Counted from the stretch's first letter, positions 8,360 to 17,474 are shown. The stretch: 64,000 nucleotides of DNA from Aeromonas jandaei (GCF_037890695.1 NZ_CP149571.1:2200001-2264000); one strand, 5' to 3'. The notes: a model not told the origin generated them from the letters alone. Program-made: numbers and translations.

Positions 8360-9340
8360 ATGAAACTGCTGATTATCGGTGGCACCGGATTTTTGGGGCG
8401 CCACCTGACTGCGCTGGCGCTCGATTGGGGTCACGAGGTGACCCTGTTCAATCGCGGCCATCACCAGCATCCCGACTGGCGGGAGCTGGTACAGCTCACC
8501 GGTGATCGCAATGGCGATCTGGGTGCGCTGCAGGGAGAGGGGCTGCAGTGGGATCTGGTCATCGATACCTGCTGCTATCGGCCAGAGCATGCGGCGAGCC
8601 TGTCGGCGGCCCTGCTCGGGCGCTGCGAGCGGCTCATCTTTATCTCCACCATCAGCGTCTATCGCGACTTTGCTCAACCCGGAATGGATGAATCGGCGCC
8701 CCTGCATGTCATCGGTGGGGGAGAGCAGCCCGAGGAGTATGGCCCGCTCAAGGTGGTGTGCGAAGAGGTGTATCGCGCCCGCTGGGGGGATCGGCTCTGC
8801 ATCCTGCGCCCGGGCGTATTGTGCGGCCCCCATGATCACACCGGCCGCATGGCCTGGTGGGTGAAGCGGGTGCAACAGGGTGGGCGCTGGCTGCTGCCGG
8901 GGGCGGGGCAGGATCGACTGCAATATCTGGATGTGCGCGACTGCGCCGAGTTTGTGCTGCGGGCTGCCGAGCAGCAGTTGGCGGGAGTTTTCAATCTGGT
9001 CAAACCGGGCATTGCGCTGGCCGATTGGGTCGAGCGGCTGGCGGCGAGAGTGGGAGTTGCCTCCCCCATAGAGGCTGATTGGGTGCCCTGGCCGGCACTG
9101 CTGGCGGCCGGTGTTGAGCCCTGGCTGAGCTATCCGACCCTGCTGCCCAATATGTTACCGGAGTATGCCGGTTATGGCCGGATCAGCGCCGAGGCGGCCA
9201 TTGTGCATGGTCTCAACTTCCGGCCGCTGGAGGAGACGGCCGCTGATCTGGCTGAGTGGCTGGTACGAACGCCGGATGCAGCGGTGGCTGAAGGGATGAC
9301 CGTTGAGCAAGAGACGCTGCTGCGCCAGCAGGTGCGATAG
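8360..9340 (+). CDS. NAD-dependent epimerase/dehydratase family (SDR) protein
   Basis: A 326-residue extended short-chain dehydrogenase-like protein. The Rossmann loop GGTGFLGRH is at residues 7-15, the central strand DLVIDTCCYRP replaces the usual Asp-rich stretch, a catalytic-like Ser/Thr is in FISTISVY and a YxxxK motif occurs as YGPLK. Members of this group include reductases such as mRNA-binding or isoflavone-reductase-like proteins with NAD(P)-binding but unknown substrates. A GGGAGAGGG site sits just upstream of the ATG. It is divergent from trmO. The substrate is not deducible. Confidence 0.8.
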   Translation: MKLLIIGGTGFLGRHLTALALDWGHEVTLFNRGHHQHPDWRELVQLTGDRNGDLGALQGEGLQWDLVIDTCCYRPEHAASLSAALLGRCERLIFISTISVYRDFAQPGMDESAPLHVIGGGEQPEEYGPLKVVCEEVYRARWGDRLCILRPGVLCGPHDHTGRMAWWVKRVQQGGRWLLPGAGQDRLQYLDVRDCAEFVLRAAEQQLAGVFNLVKPGIALADWVERLAARVGVASPIEADWVPWPALLAAGVEPWLSYPTLLPNMLPEYAGYGRISAEAAIVHGLNFRPLEETAADLAEWLVRTPDAAVAEGMTVEQETLLRQQVR

Positions 9341-9372
9341 CGCATAGCGAATTGGCACGTTATGCCATACCT

Positions 9373-9416
9373 GAAAACAGGAGGGCATCGTAATGATGCC
9401 CTCTTGTTTCTATTTT
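9373..9416. terminator. Bidirectional terminator between convergent genes
   Basis: GAGGGCATC and GATGCCCTC form a perfect 9-bp stem around GTAAT, extended by GAAAACA on one side and TTGTTTC on the other, with T runs in both directions. It ends the plus-strand SDR gene and the minus-strand DUF488 gene. Confidence 0.8.
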
Positions 9417-9437
9417 TACCGGCATGGCATGCGGGTG

Positions 9438-9824
9438 CTAGCGGATGTCCGCACCTGCGGCCGCCAGCAACTCCCGCAAAATGGCGCGATGGCAGCGGGA
9501 CTCCTGCTCGCAGTAGCAACCCACCGACAGGTTGGTGGTGTGGGAGAGGGCGGCCAGCAGTGCCAGATCATGCCTGGCGGCAGGTTGCGCCATCTCGGCC
9601 TTGTACTGTTTGCCAAACGCTGCCCACTGGGCCGGGGTCTCCGCGGCCTGCCCCAGCTTCATGGTTTCGCTGCTAGGGGCGAGGTTGGGGAACCAGACGT
9701 CATACCAGTTCTGGCTGGCAAACTCGGTCTTTGGTACGCCGCGGGGCGGGCGACGTACCGTGCCGATCCGCAGCCCCTCGTCGGGGAGACGGGGCGAGCC
9801 GAGACGCACGATGGCGAGCGCCAT
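9438..9824 (-). CDS. DUF488 family protein
   Basis: A 128-residue cytoplasmic protein of the DUF488 (YeaO-like) family. It begins with LAIVRLGSPRLPDEGLRIGTVRRPPRG, the conserved N-terminal segment of YeaO, and ends with the family's cysteine motif CYCEQESRCHRAIL, which could bind metal or act in redox chemistry. The catalytic role is unknown. It lies six bases downstream of rcsF in the same direction, so the two are probably co-transcribed. Confidence 0.8.
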   Translation of the reverse strand: MALAIVRLGSPRLPDEGLRIGTVRRPPRGVPKTEFASQNWYDVWFPNLAPSSETMKLGQAAETPAQWAAFGKQYKAEMAQPAARHDLALLAALSHTTNLSVGCYCEQESRCHRAILRELLAAAGADIR

Positions 9825-9830
9825 GAGTCG

Positions 9831-10205
9831 TTACTTCTCTTCAGCCACTTTCAGCGCCTGACCGTAGCAGATCACCTGCTTCAGGCAGCCGGGGGTATCG
9901 CTGAATTCGCTGCACTTGTCGAAGGTGACGCCGTTGCCGCCCATGTCGGCAGCGCGGCGGCGAGCCAGGGTGCGCGCTTCACCTGCGTTGGGCACCGGCT
10001 GCTTGGCATCGGCCTGGCACGATTCCCCCTCGACGGTGCCGAGGTAGAGGTAGTTGAGATCGGCCAGCTGAGCTTGCTCGTAAATCCGCACGCTACCGGG
10101 TTTGAAGTAGTCGTCGAAGTTCTCTTTATCCAGATTGCTGTTGAAGGCGTAGTTGGCACAGCCGGAGGCAATCAGGGGCATCATCAGGATCAGGCGTTTC
10201 ATCAT
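9831..10205 (-). CDS. rcsF: Outer-membrane stress-sensor lipoprotein RcsF
   Basis: About 124 residues: a lipoprotein signal (LMMPLIASGC, lipidated Cys near residue 16), a short linker, and a C-terminal domain that aligns with E. coli RcsF through VRIYEQAQLADLNYLYLGTV, GESCQAD, DKCSEF, TPGCLKQVICYGQAL. The four cysteines match the two disulfides of RcsF, which reports envelope damage to the Rcs phosphorelay through IgaA. No rcsB, rcsC, rcsD or igaA lies in this window. Two adjacent ATG codons (10205, 10202) are both possible starts. Confidence 0.88.
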   Translation of the reverse strand: MMKRLILMMPLIASGCANYAFNSNLDKENFDDYFKPGSVRIYEQAQLADLNYLYLGTVEGESCQADAKQPVPNAGEARTLARRRAADMGGNGVTFDKCSEFSDTPGCLKQVICYGQALKVAEEK

Positions 10206-10364
10206 CTCGTATCTTGTGTCGGTGATGAGGACAGTAGAAAGGCGCAGGCGCTCCATGTCGGCATCTTGTTGAATAATGAGGGGCCATTATAGGGGCCAGT
10301 CGCCTGTGGCGGCCAGCCCCGTTTTGACCCCGAATGTCAGGGTGTGACCGCCATCAGGCAGATA

Positions 10365-12095
10365 TCAGGCCGGTGCCAGCCGCTGATGCAGGCTGCGATA
10401 GTACTCATCTGCCAGCAACTCCTGATGGGGGGCGCAGAGGCGGATCTGCCCCTCTTCCATCAGGGCGATGCGATCCATCTGCTCCAGTCCCAGCAGACGG
10501 TGGGAGATGAGCAGCATGGAGCGGTCGGCCCCCAGGGTGAACAGCAGCGCCATGATCTCCCGCTCGGTCTGGCTGTCTAGCCCCTCGGTCGGCTCATCGA
10601 GCAGCCAGAGCGGCGCATCGTGCAGCAGGGCGCGGGCGATACCGATACGGCGGCGTTCACCACCGGAGAGCGGGCGGCCACCGTCGCCGAGCCAGGCATC
10701 CAGACCCGCCTCATCTTCCAGCAGGGTGGCAAGGCCAACCCGGGTCAGTACCTCAACCAGCTGCTCGTCAGTGGCGGTCGGTGCCGCCAGCTTGAGGTTG
10801 CCGCGCAGGGTATCGGCAAAGAGGTGTACCCGTTGGCTCACCACCGAGATGGAGGCGCGCAGCGCCCCTTCGCTGTAGTCGGTCAGCGGCTTGCCACCCA
10901 GCAGGATTTTGCCCGCCTGCGGGCTCCACTCGCGGGTCAGCAGGCCCATCAGGGTCGATTTGCCACAGCCGGTCTGGCCCAGCAGCGCCAGCTTCTCGCC
11001 AGCGTGCAGTTGCAGGGTGCAGCCGCGCAGCACCGGCTGCGGATTGCCGGGATAACCGAAGTAGAGGTCATTGATCTGCAGGGAACCCTGGCTGGCGTGA
11101 GCCTGCTCGCTGCCCCACTCGGGCGCCTTGGCCTCTTGCAGGATCTCGTTCAGGCGGCGTGCCGAGGTGAGGCTGGTGGAGAGGTGCTGGAAGGATCCCG
11201 CCAGCGGCATCAGCGCTTCGAAGCTCGCCAGCGTGGCAAATACCATCAGGGCGGTAACGGGATCGGGAGCCGCGCCCGCAACGCCGTGGCCTGCCATCCA
11301 GAGCATCAGGGTCAGGGTCCAGCCGCTCAGCAGTTGCACCGAGAAGTTGGCCAGCCCGCTCACTTTGGCCATGTGGGCCTGGGCGGCGAGCAGTGCCTGC
11401 TCGGCCTGTTGCAGTTCACCGAGAGCCTTGGGGACGGCGGCAAACATCTGCAACTCGGCCTGACCATCCAGATAGTCCACCATGCGGGTGCGCAGGCTGG
11501 CCTTTTCGGCGATCAGTGCCTGACCGGGGCGACGGCCGAGGAAGTAGAACACCAGCGGCAGGGCGATCATGCCAAACAGCAGAATGGCACCAAGGGTCAG
11601 GGCGAGACGGCTGTCGAACAGGGAGAGGAACAGCACCATGGCGCCCGTGCCCAGCAGTGCGGCACCGATGGGGGTGAGCAGGCGCAGGTAGACGTGGTCC
11701 ATTGCGTCGATGTCGGCCACCAGCCGGTTGAGCAGATCCGCCTGACGAAAGCCTGCCAGCGTACCGGTGGAGAGTGGCGAGAGCTTTTGCCAGAACCAGA
11801 CCCGCAGCCGGGTCAGTACCCGGAAGGTGGCATCGTGGCTTACTACTCGCTCACCCCAGCGACCGGCGGTGCGGATGATGGAGAAGAAGCGCACCCCGCC
11901 AGCCGGCGTCATGTAGTTGAAGCTGTCGCGACTGGCGACTGCCATCCCGGCAACGGCGGCGGCAGAGAGGAACCAGCCGGAGAGGGACAGCAGCCCCATC
12001 CCGGCAATCAGGGTGACCAGTGCCAGCAGCAGGCCGAGGGAGAGGCTGAGCCAATGCTGACGGTAGAGGCGCAGAAACGGCAAGAGATCAGTCAT
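10365..12095 (-). CDS. cydC: Heterodimeric ABC exporter subunit CydC
   Basis: A 576-residue fused ABC exporter half. Six transmembrane helices occupy roughly residues 15-310. The ATPase domain has Walker A LLGQTGCGKST, signature LSGGERRRIGIARALL and Walker B LWLLDEPTEGLD, and an H-loop in LLISHRL. With CydD it exports glutathione and cysteine (and handles heme) and is needed to assemble cytochrome bd oxidase in the periplasm. Length is close to E. coli CydC (573). Its start overlaps the cydD stop by 8 bases, so translation is likely coupled. Confidence 0.93.
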   Translation of the reverse strand: MTDLLPFLRLYRQHWLSLSLGLLLALVTLIAGMGLLSLSGWFLSAAAVAGMAVASRDSFNYMTPAGGVRFFSIIRTAGRWGERVVSHDATFRVLTRLRVWFWQKLSPLSTGTLAGFRQADLLNRLVADIDAMDHVYLRLLTPIGAALLGTGAMVLFLSLFDSRLALTLGAILLFGMIALPLVFYFLGRRPGQALIAEKASLRTRMVDYLDGQAELQMFAAVPKALGELQQAEQALLAAQAHMAKVSGLANFSVQLLSGWTLTLMLWMAGHGVAGAAPDPVTALMVFATLASFEALMPLAGSFQHLSTSLTSARRLNEILQEAKAPEWGSEQAHASQGSLQINDLYFGYPGNPQPVLRGCTLQLHAGEKLALLGQTGCGKSTLMGLLTREWSPQAGKILLGGKPLTDYSEGALRASISVVSQRVHLFADTLRGNLKLAAPTATDEQLVEVLTRVGLATLLEDEAGLDAWLGDGGRPLSGGERRRIGIARALLHDAPLWLLDEPTEGLDSQTEREIMALLFTLGADRSMLLISHRLLGLEQMDRIALMEEGQIRLCAPHQELLADEYYRSLHQRLAPA

Positions 12096-13857
12096 CGAGA
12101 GAGCCCTCGGAACGTTGGGAGAGCAGCCGGGCGAACGGCCCCTCTGCCTGACAAAGTTGCTGGAAGTTGCCCTGTTCCACCAGCTGACCGCGCTCCAGCA
12201 CCAGGATCTGATCCATCTGGCCGAGCTGGTCGAGGCGGTGGGTGATCATCAGCAGGGTCTGGTTGGCCATCGCTTCTTCAAGGGTGGCCATGATGGCGCG
12301 CTCCGAGTGGCGATCCAGACTGGCCGTCGGCTCGTCCAGCACCATCAGCTGGGTTGACTTGAGCAGAGTACGCGCCAGTGCGAGGCGCTGGGCCTGACCG
12401 ACCGAGAGGCCGCCAGCCTGATCGCCAACCGGATAGTCAAACCCCTTCTCCATGGCAAACTCCCATGCCTGCGCCCGTTTCAGGGCCTCCTCCAGCTCGG
12501 CATCGCTGGCTGTTGGCTTGGCCAGCAGCAGGTTGTCGCGAAGAGAGGCGTGGAACAGTTGCGGGTTTTGCGAGAGCCAGCCCAGTTGCAGGCGCCACTG
12601 ACTCATATCGAGGGTGGCCAGCTCCTGACCATTTACCTTGAGCTCGCCGCGATAGGGGGCAAAGCCGAGCAGGGCATTGACCAGCGAGCTTTTGCCGGCA
12701 CCACTGATGCCGACCAGGGCGGTGCGTGAACCGGCCTCAAGGGTGAAGTCGATGGGGCCGACCAGCACCTTGCCCTCGGCGCTCAGCACTTCCAGACCTT
12801 TGGCTTCCACCCTGATGGGGCTGTCGGCGTGAAAAGGGGTGTTGCCTGCGGCTGGCTCGCTCACCTCGGCTTCGAGGAATTCGAGCAGCTGTTCGGCAGC
12901 GCCGATGGCCTGTGCCTTGGCATGGTAGTGGGCACCCAGTTCCCGCAGCGGTGCGTAGAACTCGGGGGCAAGGAAGAGCACGAACAGGCCGGTAAAGAGA
13001 GTAACTTTGCTGCCATAGTGGCCAAAATCGAGGTGATCGATATAGGAGAAGCCGAAGTAAACGGCGACCAGCGCGACCGAGATGGCGGCGAAGAACTCCA
13101 GTACGGCGGTACTGAGGAACGCAAGGCGCAGCACTTCCATGGTGCGCTCGCGAAAATCTTCCGAGGCGTCGCGAATGGCGTCGCCTTCCGCCTGGGTGCG
13201 CATGAAGAGTTGCAGGGTTCGCAGCCCCTTCAGGCGATCGAGGAAGTGGCCTGAGAGACGGGCCAGCGCCTGAAAGTTGCGGCGGTTGGCATCGGCGGCG
13301 CCGACACCGACCAGGATCATGAAGATGGGGATAAGCGGTGCTGTGCCCAGCAGGATCAGGCCCGCCGCCCAGTTGACCGGGAATACGGCCACCAGAATGA
13401 CCACCGGAATAAAGACCGCGATGGCCATCTGCGGCAGATAGCGGGAGAAGAAATCCTGCATGTTTTCAATCTGTTCCAGCAGCAGGCTGGCCCAGCTGCC
13501 AGCCGGGCGACGCTGGATATAGGCAGGGCCGAGACGGCTTAAGCGAGTGAGTACCAGCTGGCGGATGGTCTGGCGCACCGCGCTGCCGGCCTTGAAGCTG
13601 GCCACTTCGCGGCCGTAGGCGAGTGCCGCCTTGCCGAGGGTTACCAGCAGCAGGGTAATAAAGAGGGTGATGGATTGTTCCGGCTGTTTGCCCTCAATGA
13701 TGAAGCCGTGGAGCAGGGTCGCCAGCAGCCAGGCTTGCGCCACCATCAGAATGCCCTGACCCAGGCCAAAAGCGATGGAAATCGTGATCCAGCGGCGACC
13801 GTGACTCGATTGCGTGCGCAACCAGCCATAGAGACGTTTTTGCGTTTTTTTATCCAT
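12088..13857 (-). CDS. cydD: Heterodimeric ABC exporter subunit CydD
   Basis: A 589-residue partner of CydC, almost exactly the length of E. coli CydD (588). Six transmembrane helices lie within residues 20-320. The nucleotide-binding domain shows Walker A LVGISGAGKSS, signature LSVGQAQRLALARTLL and Walker B LMVLDEPTASLD. The start is set at the ATG in MDKKTQKRLYGWL because GAGG sits nine bases upstream and downstream sequence is the conserved one; a longer reading to 13914 is unsupported. First gene of the cydDC operon; the tRNA genes are divergent from it. Confidence 0.93.
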   Translation of the reverse strand: MDKKTQKRLYGWLRTQSSHGRRWITISIAFGLGQGILMVAQAWLLATLLHGFIIEGKQPEQSITLFITLLLVTLGKAALAYGREVASFKAGSAVRQTIRQLVLTRLSRLGPAYIQRRPAGSWASLLLEQIENMQDFFSRYLPQMAIAVFIPVVILVAVFPVNWAAGLILLGTAPLIPIFMILVGVGAADANRRNFQALARLSGHFLDRLKGLRTLQLFMRTQAEGDAIRDASEDFRERTMEVLRLAFLSTAVLEFFAAISVALVAVYFGFSYIDHLDFGHYGSKVTLFTGLFVLFLAPEFYAPLRELGAHYHAKAQAIGAAEQLLEFLEAEVSEPAAGNTPFHADSPIRVEAKGLEVLSAEGKVLVGPIDFTLEAGSRTALVGISGAGKSSLVNALLGFAPYRGELKVNGQELATLDMSQWRLQLGWLSQNPQLFHASLRDNLLLAKPTASDAELEEALKRAQAWEFAMEKGFDYPVGDQAGGLSVGQAQRLALARTLLKSTQLMVLDEPTASLDRHSERAIMATLEEAMANQTLLMITHRLDQLGQMDQILVLERGQLVEQGNFQQLCQAEGPFARLLSQRSEGSLDD

Positions 13858-14018
13858 TACCACCATCCTCGCGTCGAGTGGCGCAAGACTATCCTCGCCG
13901 TTTGGCCTTGGCAACCTTGTAAATTATCTGTGTTGAAAATGTTTGCTTGAAAAAGCAACCGACTGTTCAATCCTTGTCCGAACAGATTGATTTATTGAAA
14001 AAAGTGGCAAGGACGGCA

Positions 14019-14046
14019 TTGCGCTCACCGGCAAAATGCATATAGT
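14019..14046 (+). promoter_or_regulatory. Promoter of the tRNA-Gly pair
   Basis: TTGCGC and TATAGT are separated by 16 bases, and the -10 box ends 12 bases before the first tRNA gene, the usual distance for a stable-RNA promoter. Confidence 0.6.
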
Positions 14047-14058
14047 AGGAGCCCTGAC

Positions 14059-14132
14059 GCGGGTGTAGTTCAATGGTAGAACGGTAGCTTCCCAAGCTGC
14101 ATACGTGGGTTCGATTCCCATCACCCGCTCCA
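14059..14132 (+). tRNA. glyU: tRNA-Gly (anticodon CCC)
   Basis: A 74-base cloverleaf with acceptor stem GCGGGTG/CACCCGC, T-loop GGTTCGATTCC and encoded CCA. The anticodon loop TTCCCAA is closed by GTAGC/GCTGC and gives anticodon CCC, reading GGG. It resembles E. coli glyU closely. Confidence 0.95.
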
Positions 14133-14147
14133 AATTTCAGATGCCAG

Positions 14148-14222
<75 letters not shown>

Positions 14223-14232
14223 GCTTCAAAGC

Positions 14233-14263
14233 AAAAAGCCCACTCATGCGAGTGGGCTTTTTG
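14233..14263 (+). terminator. Intrinsic terminator after the tRNA genes
   Basis: AAAAAGCCCACT and AGTGGGCTTTTT form a long perfect stem with the short loop CATGCG, followed by TTGTTTG. It ends the tRNA transcript. Confidence 0.9.
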
Positions 14264-14367
14264 TTTGTCCGCAATTTGCTTCTCTTTGCCACTCTTCATG
14301 GCGCACCGGGGTCCGGAAAAAGAAAAGGCGCCACGGGCGCCTCTTCGGATGGGTAAGCGGTGCGGAA

Positions 14368-15087
14368 TTACTCCTGCTCCAGCTCGCCGCAGAAACGGTA
14401 ACCTTCGCCGTGGATGGTGGCGATGATCTCCGGGGTATCGTTGACGCTTTCGAAGTGCTTGCGGATACGACGGATGGTCACATCGACGGTACGGTCGTGG
14501 GGCTTGAGCTCGCGGCCGGTCATCTTTTTCAGCAGCTCGGCACGGGTCTGGATCTGGCCCGGGTTTTCGCAGAAGTGCAGCATGGCACGGAACTCGGAGC
14601 GCGGCAGCTTGAACATGTCGCCAGTGGGGCTGACCAGTGCGCGGCTGTTGATATCCAGCGCCCAGCCGTTGAACAGGTAGCGCTCAACTAGCTTCTTCTC
14701 TTCGCCACCGGCAGCCACGTTCATGGTGCGGCTCAGCAGGTTGCGGGCACGGATGGTCAGTTCACGGGGGTTGAACGGCTTGGTGATGTAATCATCGGCG
14801 CCGATCTCCAGACCCAGGATCTTGTCTACTTCGTTGTCGCGACCGGTCAGGAACATCAGGGCGATGTTGTCGTTCTCGCGCAGCTCGCGGGCCAGCAACA
14901 GGCCGTTTTTACCCGGCAGGTTGATGTCCATGATCACCAGATTGATGGTGTGAGAGGTGAGGGCCTGATGCATCTCGTCGCCGTTGTTGGCCTCGAGTAC
15001 GATGTAGCCTTCTGCCTCGAAAATGCTTTTCAGGGTATTACGAGTGACCAGTTCGTCTTCGACGATCAGAATGTGTGGTGTTTGCAT
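14368..15087 (-). CDS. arcA: Aerobic respiration response regulator ArcA
   Basis: A 239-residue OmpR-family regulator almost colinear with E. coli ArcA. The receiver domain has the acidic pair ED at residues 10-11, phospho-acceptor Asp54 in [12 protein letters not shown] and KPFNPREL. The winged-helix domain ends in [13 protein letters not shown] and [12 protein letters not shown], characteristic of ArcA. It represses aerobic metabolism genes and activates some fermentation genes when phosphorylated by ArcB, which is not in this window. It is divergent from the DUF3293 gene across about 395 bases. Confidence 0.95.
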   Translation of the reverse strand: MQTPHILIVEDELVTRNTLKSIFEAEGYIVLEANNGDEMHQALTSHTINLVIMDINLPGKNGLLLARELRENDNIALMFLTGRDNEVDKILGLEIGADDYITKPFNPRELTIRARNLLSRTMNVAAGGEEKKLVERYLFNGWALDINSRALVSPTGDMFKLPRSEFRAMLHFCENPGQIQTRAELLKKMTGRELKPHDRTVDVTIRRIRKHFESVNDTPEIIATIHGEGYRFCGELEQE

Positions 15088-15482
15088 GAGTATTCCCAGA
15101 TTCTTATCAGTTAATTATCTTAAATTTAACACTTCTTGGCGTTTCAAGCCGATTTCCTGACTGATCCTGAAAATTAATTACGTCATCCTGGGTATGAAGG
15201 TCAGGTCGGCATAGTGTGAATTTGGCATCAGTATCGGCAAATATCCCTGTGCCACTTATAGGTTCCCGAGAAGACTACTCGAGCAAAGCCTGGAAAGGTC
15301 ATCCATTACGAAGTTGCCGCATTTTATCAGTTAACAGGAGCATAACAACACCCTTTGCCGTCAGATAGCAACTTTTTAACTCTGTTTTGATATAGGTCAA
15401 ACCGTGGCACAACAGCATCATACTTGGCCTTAACCGGGTTTTCGCCCCTATAAAATGTAATGGAATGTAACATGTGATTGAC
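15088..15482. other. Long divergent regulatory region upstream of arcA
   Basis: About 395 bases without a gene between arcA and the DUF3293 gene. It is AT-rich at both ends. In E. coli arcA also has a long leader with several promoters. Apart from the FNR-like site listed separately I see no hairpin strong enough to call. Confidence 0.5.
15387..15400. promoter_or_regulatory. FNR-like operator
   Basis: TTGAT-ATAG-GTCAA matches the FNR consensus TTGAT-N4-ATCAA at nine of ten defined bases. FNR control of arcA is known in E. coli; here the site is about 300 bases from arcA and about 85 from the DUF3293 start, so which gene it serves is open. Confidence 0.45.
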
Positions 15483-15890
15483 ATGATTTTGTGGGAAAAC
15501 TACAAGAAAATTTGCTTTTTAGCGCCATTTGGAATGCCTTCCTGGCCCGAATTTGCCATCGTTACAGCCTGGAATCCAGCCAGCCAATGGGTCGGAGAGC
15601 GTCGCAACCGGCGTCGCGAGCGGGCACTTTGGCGTCATCTGGAGTCCATGCCGGGCGTCAATATGGCTGGCCCTGTGTGGGGAGCGGCACCGGACGAAAG
15701 CTGGCGCGAGTCCTCGCTCGCCGTGGCGCTGCCCCTGCCAGAGGCTTGCGCACTGGCTGCCCGCTTTGGCCAGAACGCCATCTACTGGATCGAAAAGGGA
15801 CAGCTCTGGCTGGTGCCGGTATTAAGCGATAAATCAGCAGTTTGTCTGGGAGATATCGCTGCTTTCTGGATTGTCAGAGCCGATTGTTGA
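15483..15890 (+). CDS. DUF3293 domain protein
   Basis: About 135 residues with the DUF3293 signature: LWENYKKICFLAPFG, FAIVTAWNPASQWVG and later LALPLPEACALAARFGQNAIYWIE, typical of this small cytosolic family found beside rraA-like or RNA-metabolism genes in gamma-proteobacteria. Function is unknown. The ATG at 15483 was preferred; an in-frame GTG lies nine bases earlier, and neither has a strong ribosome site. It precedes rraA by 42 bases in the same direction, so an operon is likely. Confidence 0.75.
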   Translation: MILWENYKKICFLAPFGMPSWPEFAIVTAWNPASQWVGERRNRRRERALWRHLESMPGVNMAGPVWGAAPDESWRESSLAVALPLPEACALAARFGQNAIYWIEKGQLWLVPVLSDKSAVCLGDIAAFWIVRADC

Positions 15891-15932
15891 TGAAAGAATG
15901 AACATCTTCATGCATCTGAAAGGAATCAAATC

Positions 15933-16412
15933 ATGCTGGATCTTCTGCCCGACCTCTGCGATCAGCACGGCGATATGCTGCAAGTGGCTGAACCCTGTTT
16001 TCACGATTTTGGTGGCAAGGCCATCTTCTATGGTCGCGCCGTGACCCTCTCCTGCTACGAGGACAACAGTCTGGTGCGGGAGCTGGTGAATCGTCCCGGC
16101 CAGGGCAAGGTGATGGTGATTGACGGGGGGGGGTCACTGCGCCGGGCTCTGCTTGGTGATCAACTGGCCATCAAGGCGGTGGAGCAGGGGTGGGAGGGGA
16201 TCCTGATCCACGGTGCGGCGCGGGATGTGGGCACTCTGGCGACACTGGCGCTCGGGGTCAAGGCGCTGGCGGCCTGTCCGGTCAAGACCGAGAAGCGCGG
16301 GCAGGGCGAGCTTGGCGCCGTAGTGAACTTTGCCGGCGTGACCATTCATGAAGGGGATTACATCTACGCGGATCGCAACGGCGTGGTGGTGAGTGCCACG
16401 CCGCTGATCTGA
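15933..16412 (+). CDS. rraA: RNase E activity regulator RraA
   Basis: A 159-residue trimeric protein that binds RNase E and lowers its activity on mRNA. It matches E. coli RraA (161 residues): EPCFHDFGGKAIFYG, YEDNSLVRELVN, GKVMVIDGGGSLRRALLGD, WEGILIHGAARDV and a C-terminal HEGDYIYADRNGVVVS. The fold is related to bacterial aldolase-like HMG aldolases but RraA itself has no known catalysis. A GAAAGGA site precedes the ATG. Its stop is one base away from the convergent gene's stop, so the two transcripts overlap. Confidence 0.92.
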   Translation: MLDLLPDLCDQHGDMLQVAEPCFHDFGGKAIFYGRAVTLSCYEDNSLVRELVNRPGQGKVMVIDGGGSLRRALLGDQLAIKAVEQGWEGILIHGAARDVGTLATLALGVKALAACPVKTEKRGQGELGAVVNFAGVTIHEGDYIYADRNGVVVSATPLI

Positions 16413-16413
16413 T

Positions 16414-16893
16414 TCAGAAGTTGAAACCCACCCCAAGACTCAGCGCCTGATCGGCTTTGAAGGTGCTGACGCCGTAATTGGCGGTAAGGGAGAGTCTGGG
16501 CGTCAGCAGCAGGCTGGAGTTGAGCTCCAGCAGGGTGCTGCCCTGATTGAGCTCCAGATGGCGGATCTGGCTGCCGACATTGAAGGCGGGGGAGAGCTGA
16601 TAGCGAACCCCCGAGCTCATGTTGAAACCTGATTGGCGGTTCTGATCCGCCACCGCCGGTCCCGCTTCCATAAAGAGGCTGACATCATCCATCAGCGGAT
16701 ATTGATAGCCGCTGTTGACCAGCCAGAGATCAAAACTGTCGCTGTGATGGCTCTGACTGTTGAGCAGCACCCCGGAGTAACTTTTCACATAGAGTGCGGG
16801 GTCGGCTGGCTGCTTGAAGAGATCCCAGTCGGCAGCCTGAGCGGCCACGCTGGTGCAGGATGCGAGCAGTGTGATGAGAAGCGCCTTGGTCAT
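16414..16893 (-). CDS. Small outer-membrane beta-barrel protein (hypothetical)
   Basis: A 159-residue protein with a signal peptide (MTKALLITLLASCTSVAAQA) and a mature part made of alternating polar/hydrophobic strands such as SFDLWLVNSGYQYPL, VRYQLSPAFNVGSQIRHL and LSLTANYGVSTF, ending in phenylalanine (GVGFNF), the classic C-terminal signal for Bam-dependent insertion. I read it as a small outer-membrane barrel of unknown role. The start is fixed by GGGAGGGGAAAAG; the longer frame to 17121 is not supported. It is convergent with rraA. Confidence 0.7.
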   Translation of the reverse strand: MTKALLITLLASCTSVAAQAADWDLFKQPADPALYVKSYSGVLLNSQSHHSDSFDLWLVNSGYQYPLMDDVSLFMEAGPAVADQNRQSGFNMSSGVRYQLSPAFNVGSQIRHLELNQGSTLLELNSSLLLTPRLSLTANYGVSTFKADQALSLGVGFNF

Positions 16894-17050
16894 TCTTTTC
16901 CCCTCCCTGGGTCCGGAACTGAGCTTAAGCATGGCACATGCCAGAGCGGAGTTAAGTGAACTCCGATCACAATAAATCGCTTTGGCTGAGGCGCTGAGCA
17001 TGTTAAACAGGCTGCCGTATTGATGAGTCCAATCATTAAGAGGTGAATCC

Positions 17051-17449
17051 ATGAACAAGAAACTGACTCTGCTGGCCGCGCTGGCACTGGGAGGCTGCGC
17101 CATGGCGACCGGTTCTACCATGACTCAACTGCAGGCATCCGGCTGGCAACTGCAAGGTGCCACCGGCGATACCTTTACCCTGCAAGTTGTCGACGGCAAG
17201 GTGGCGGGCAAAGGCGGCTGCAACCGCTATTTTGGCGGTATCACCAAGCAGGGTGACGGTGTCTTGACGCTGGGGGCCATGGGCTCCACTCGCATGATGT
17301 GCATCGGCGACGCCATGAACAAAGAGACCGAGTTTCTGCAAAAGCTGGAGAAGGTGGCAACCTACTCCATCAACGGCAACCAGCTCACTCTGAGTGATGC
17401 CCACAAGGCGGCCCTGCTCACCTTCAACGCCGTTCCCGTGACCAAGTAA
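17051..17449 (+). CDS. META domain lipoprotein (HslJ-like)
   Basis: A 132-residue lipoprotein: signal peptide with lipobox LALGGC (lipidated Cys16), then a single META domain with GWQLQG, the glycine-cysteine hallmark KGGCNRYFGG, and GAMGSTRMMCIGDAMNKETEFLQKL, in which MMC is a usual META motif. Relatives such as HslJ are heat-inducible and linked to novobiocin resistance. It has its own terminator downstream and is probably monocistronic; an AGAGG site lies upstream of the ATG. Confidence 0.88.
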   Translation: MNKKLTLLAALALGGCAMATGSTMTQLQASGWQLQGATGDTFTLQVVDGKVAGKGGCNRYFGGITKQGDGVLTLGAMGSTRMMCIGDAMNKETEFLQKLEKVATYSINGNQLTLSDAHKAALLTFNAVPVTK

Positions 17450-17474
17450 GAGTCTGTTGCAGACCCTTGGCTGG

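Noticed and set aside
8129..8923. Upstream extension of trmO to 499 codons
   Set aside because: The extension is antisense to the SDR gene, and the internal ATG at 8126-8128 has a ribosome site and the conserved N-terminus.
10620..12245. A 541-codon open frame on the plus strand
   Set aside because: It is exactly antisense to cydC, lacks a ribosome site, and its product is low-complexity Gln/Gly-rich, as expected from a GC-rich shadow frame.
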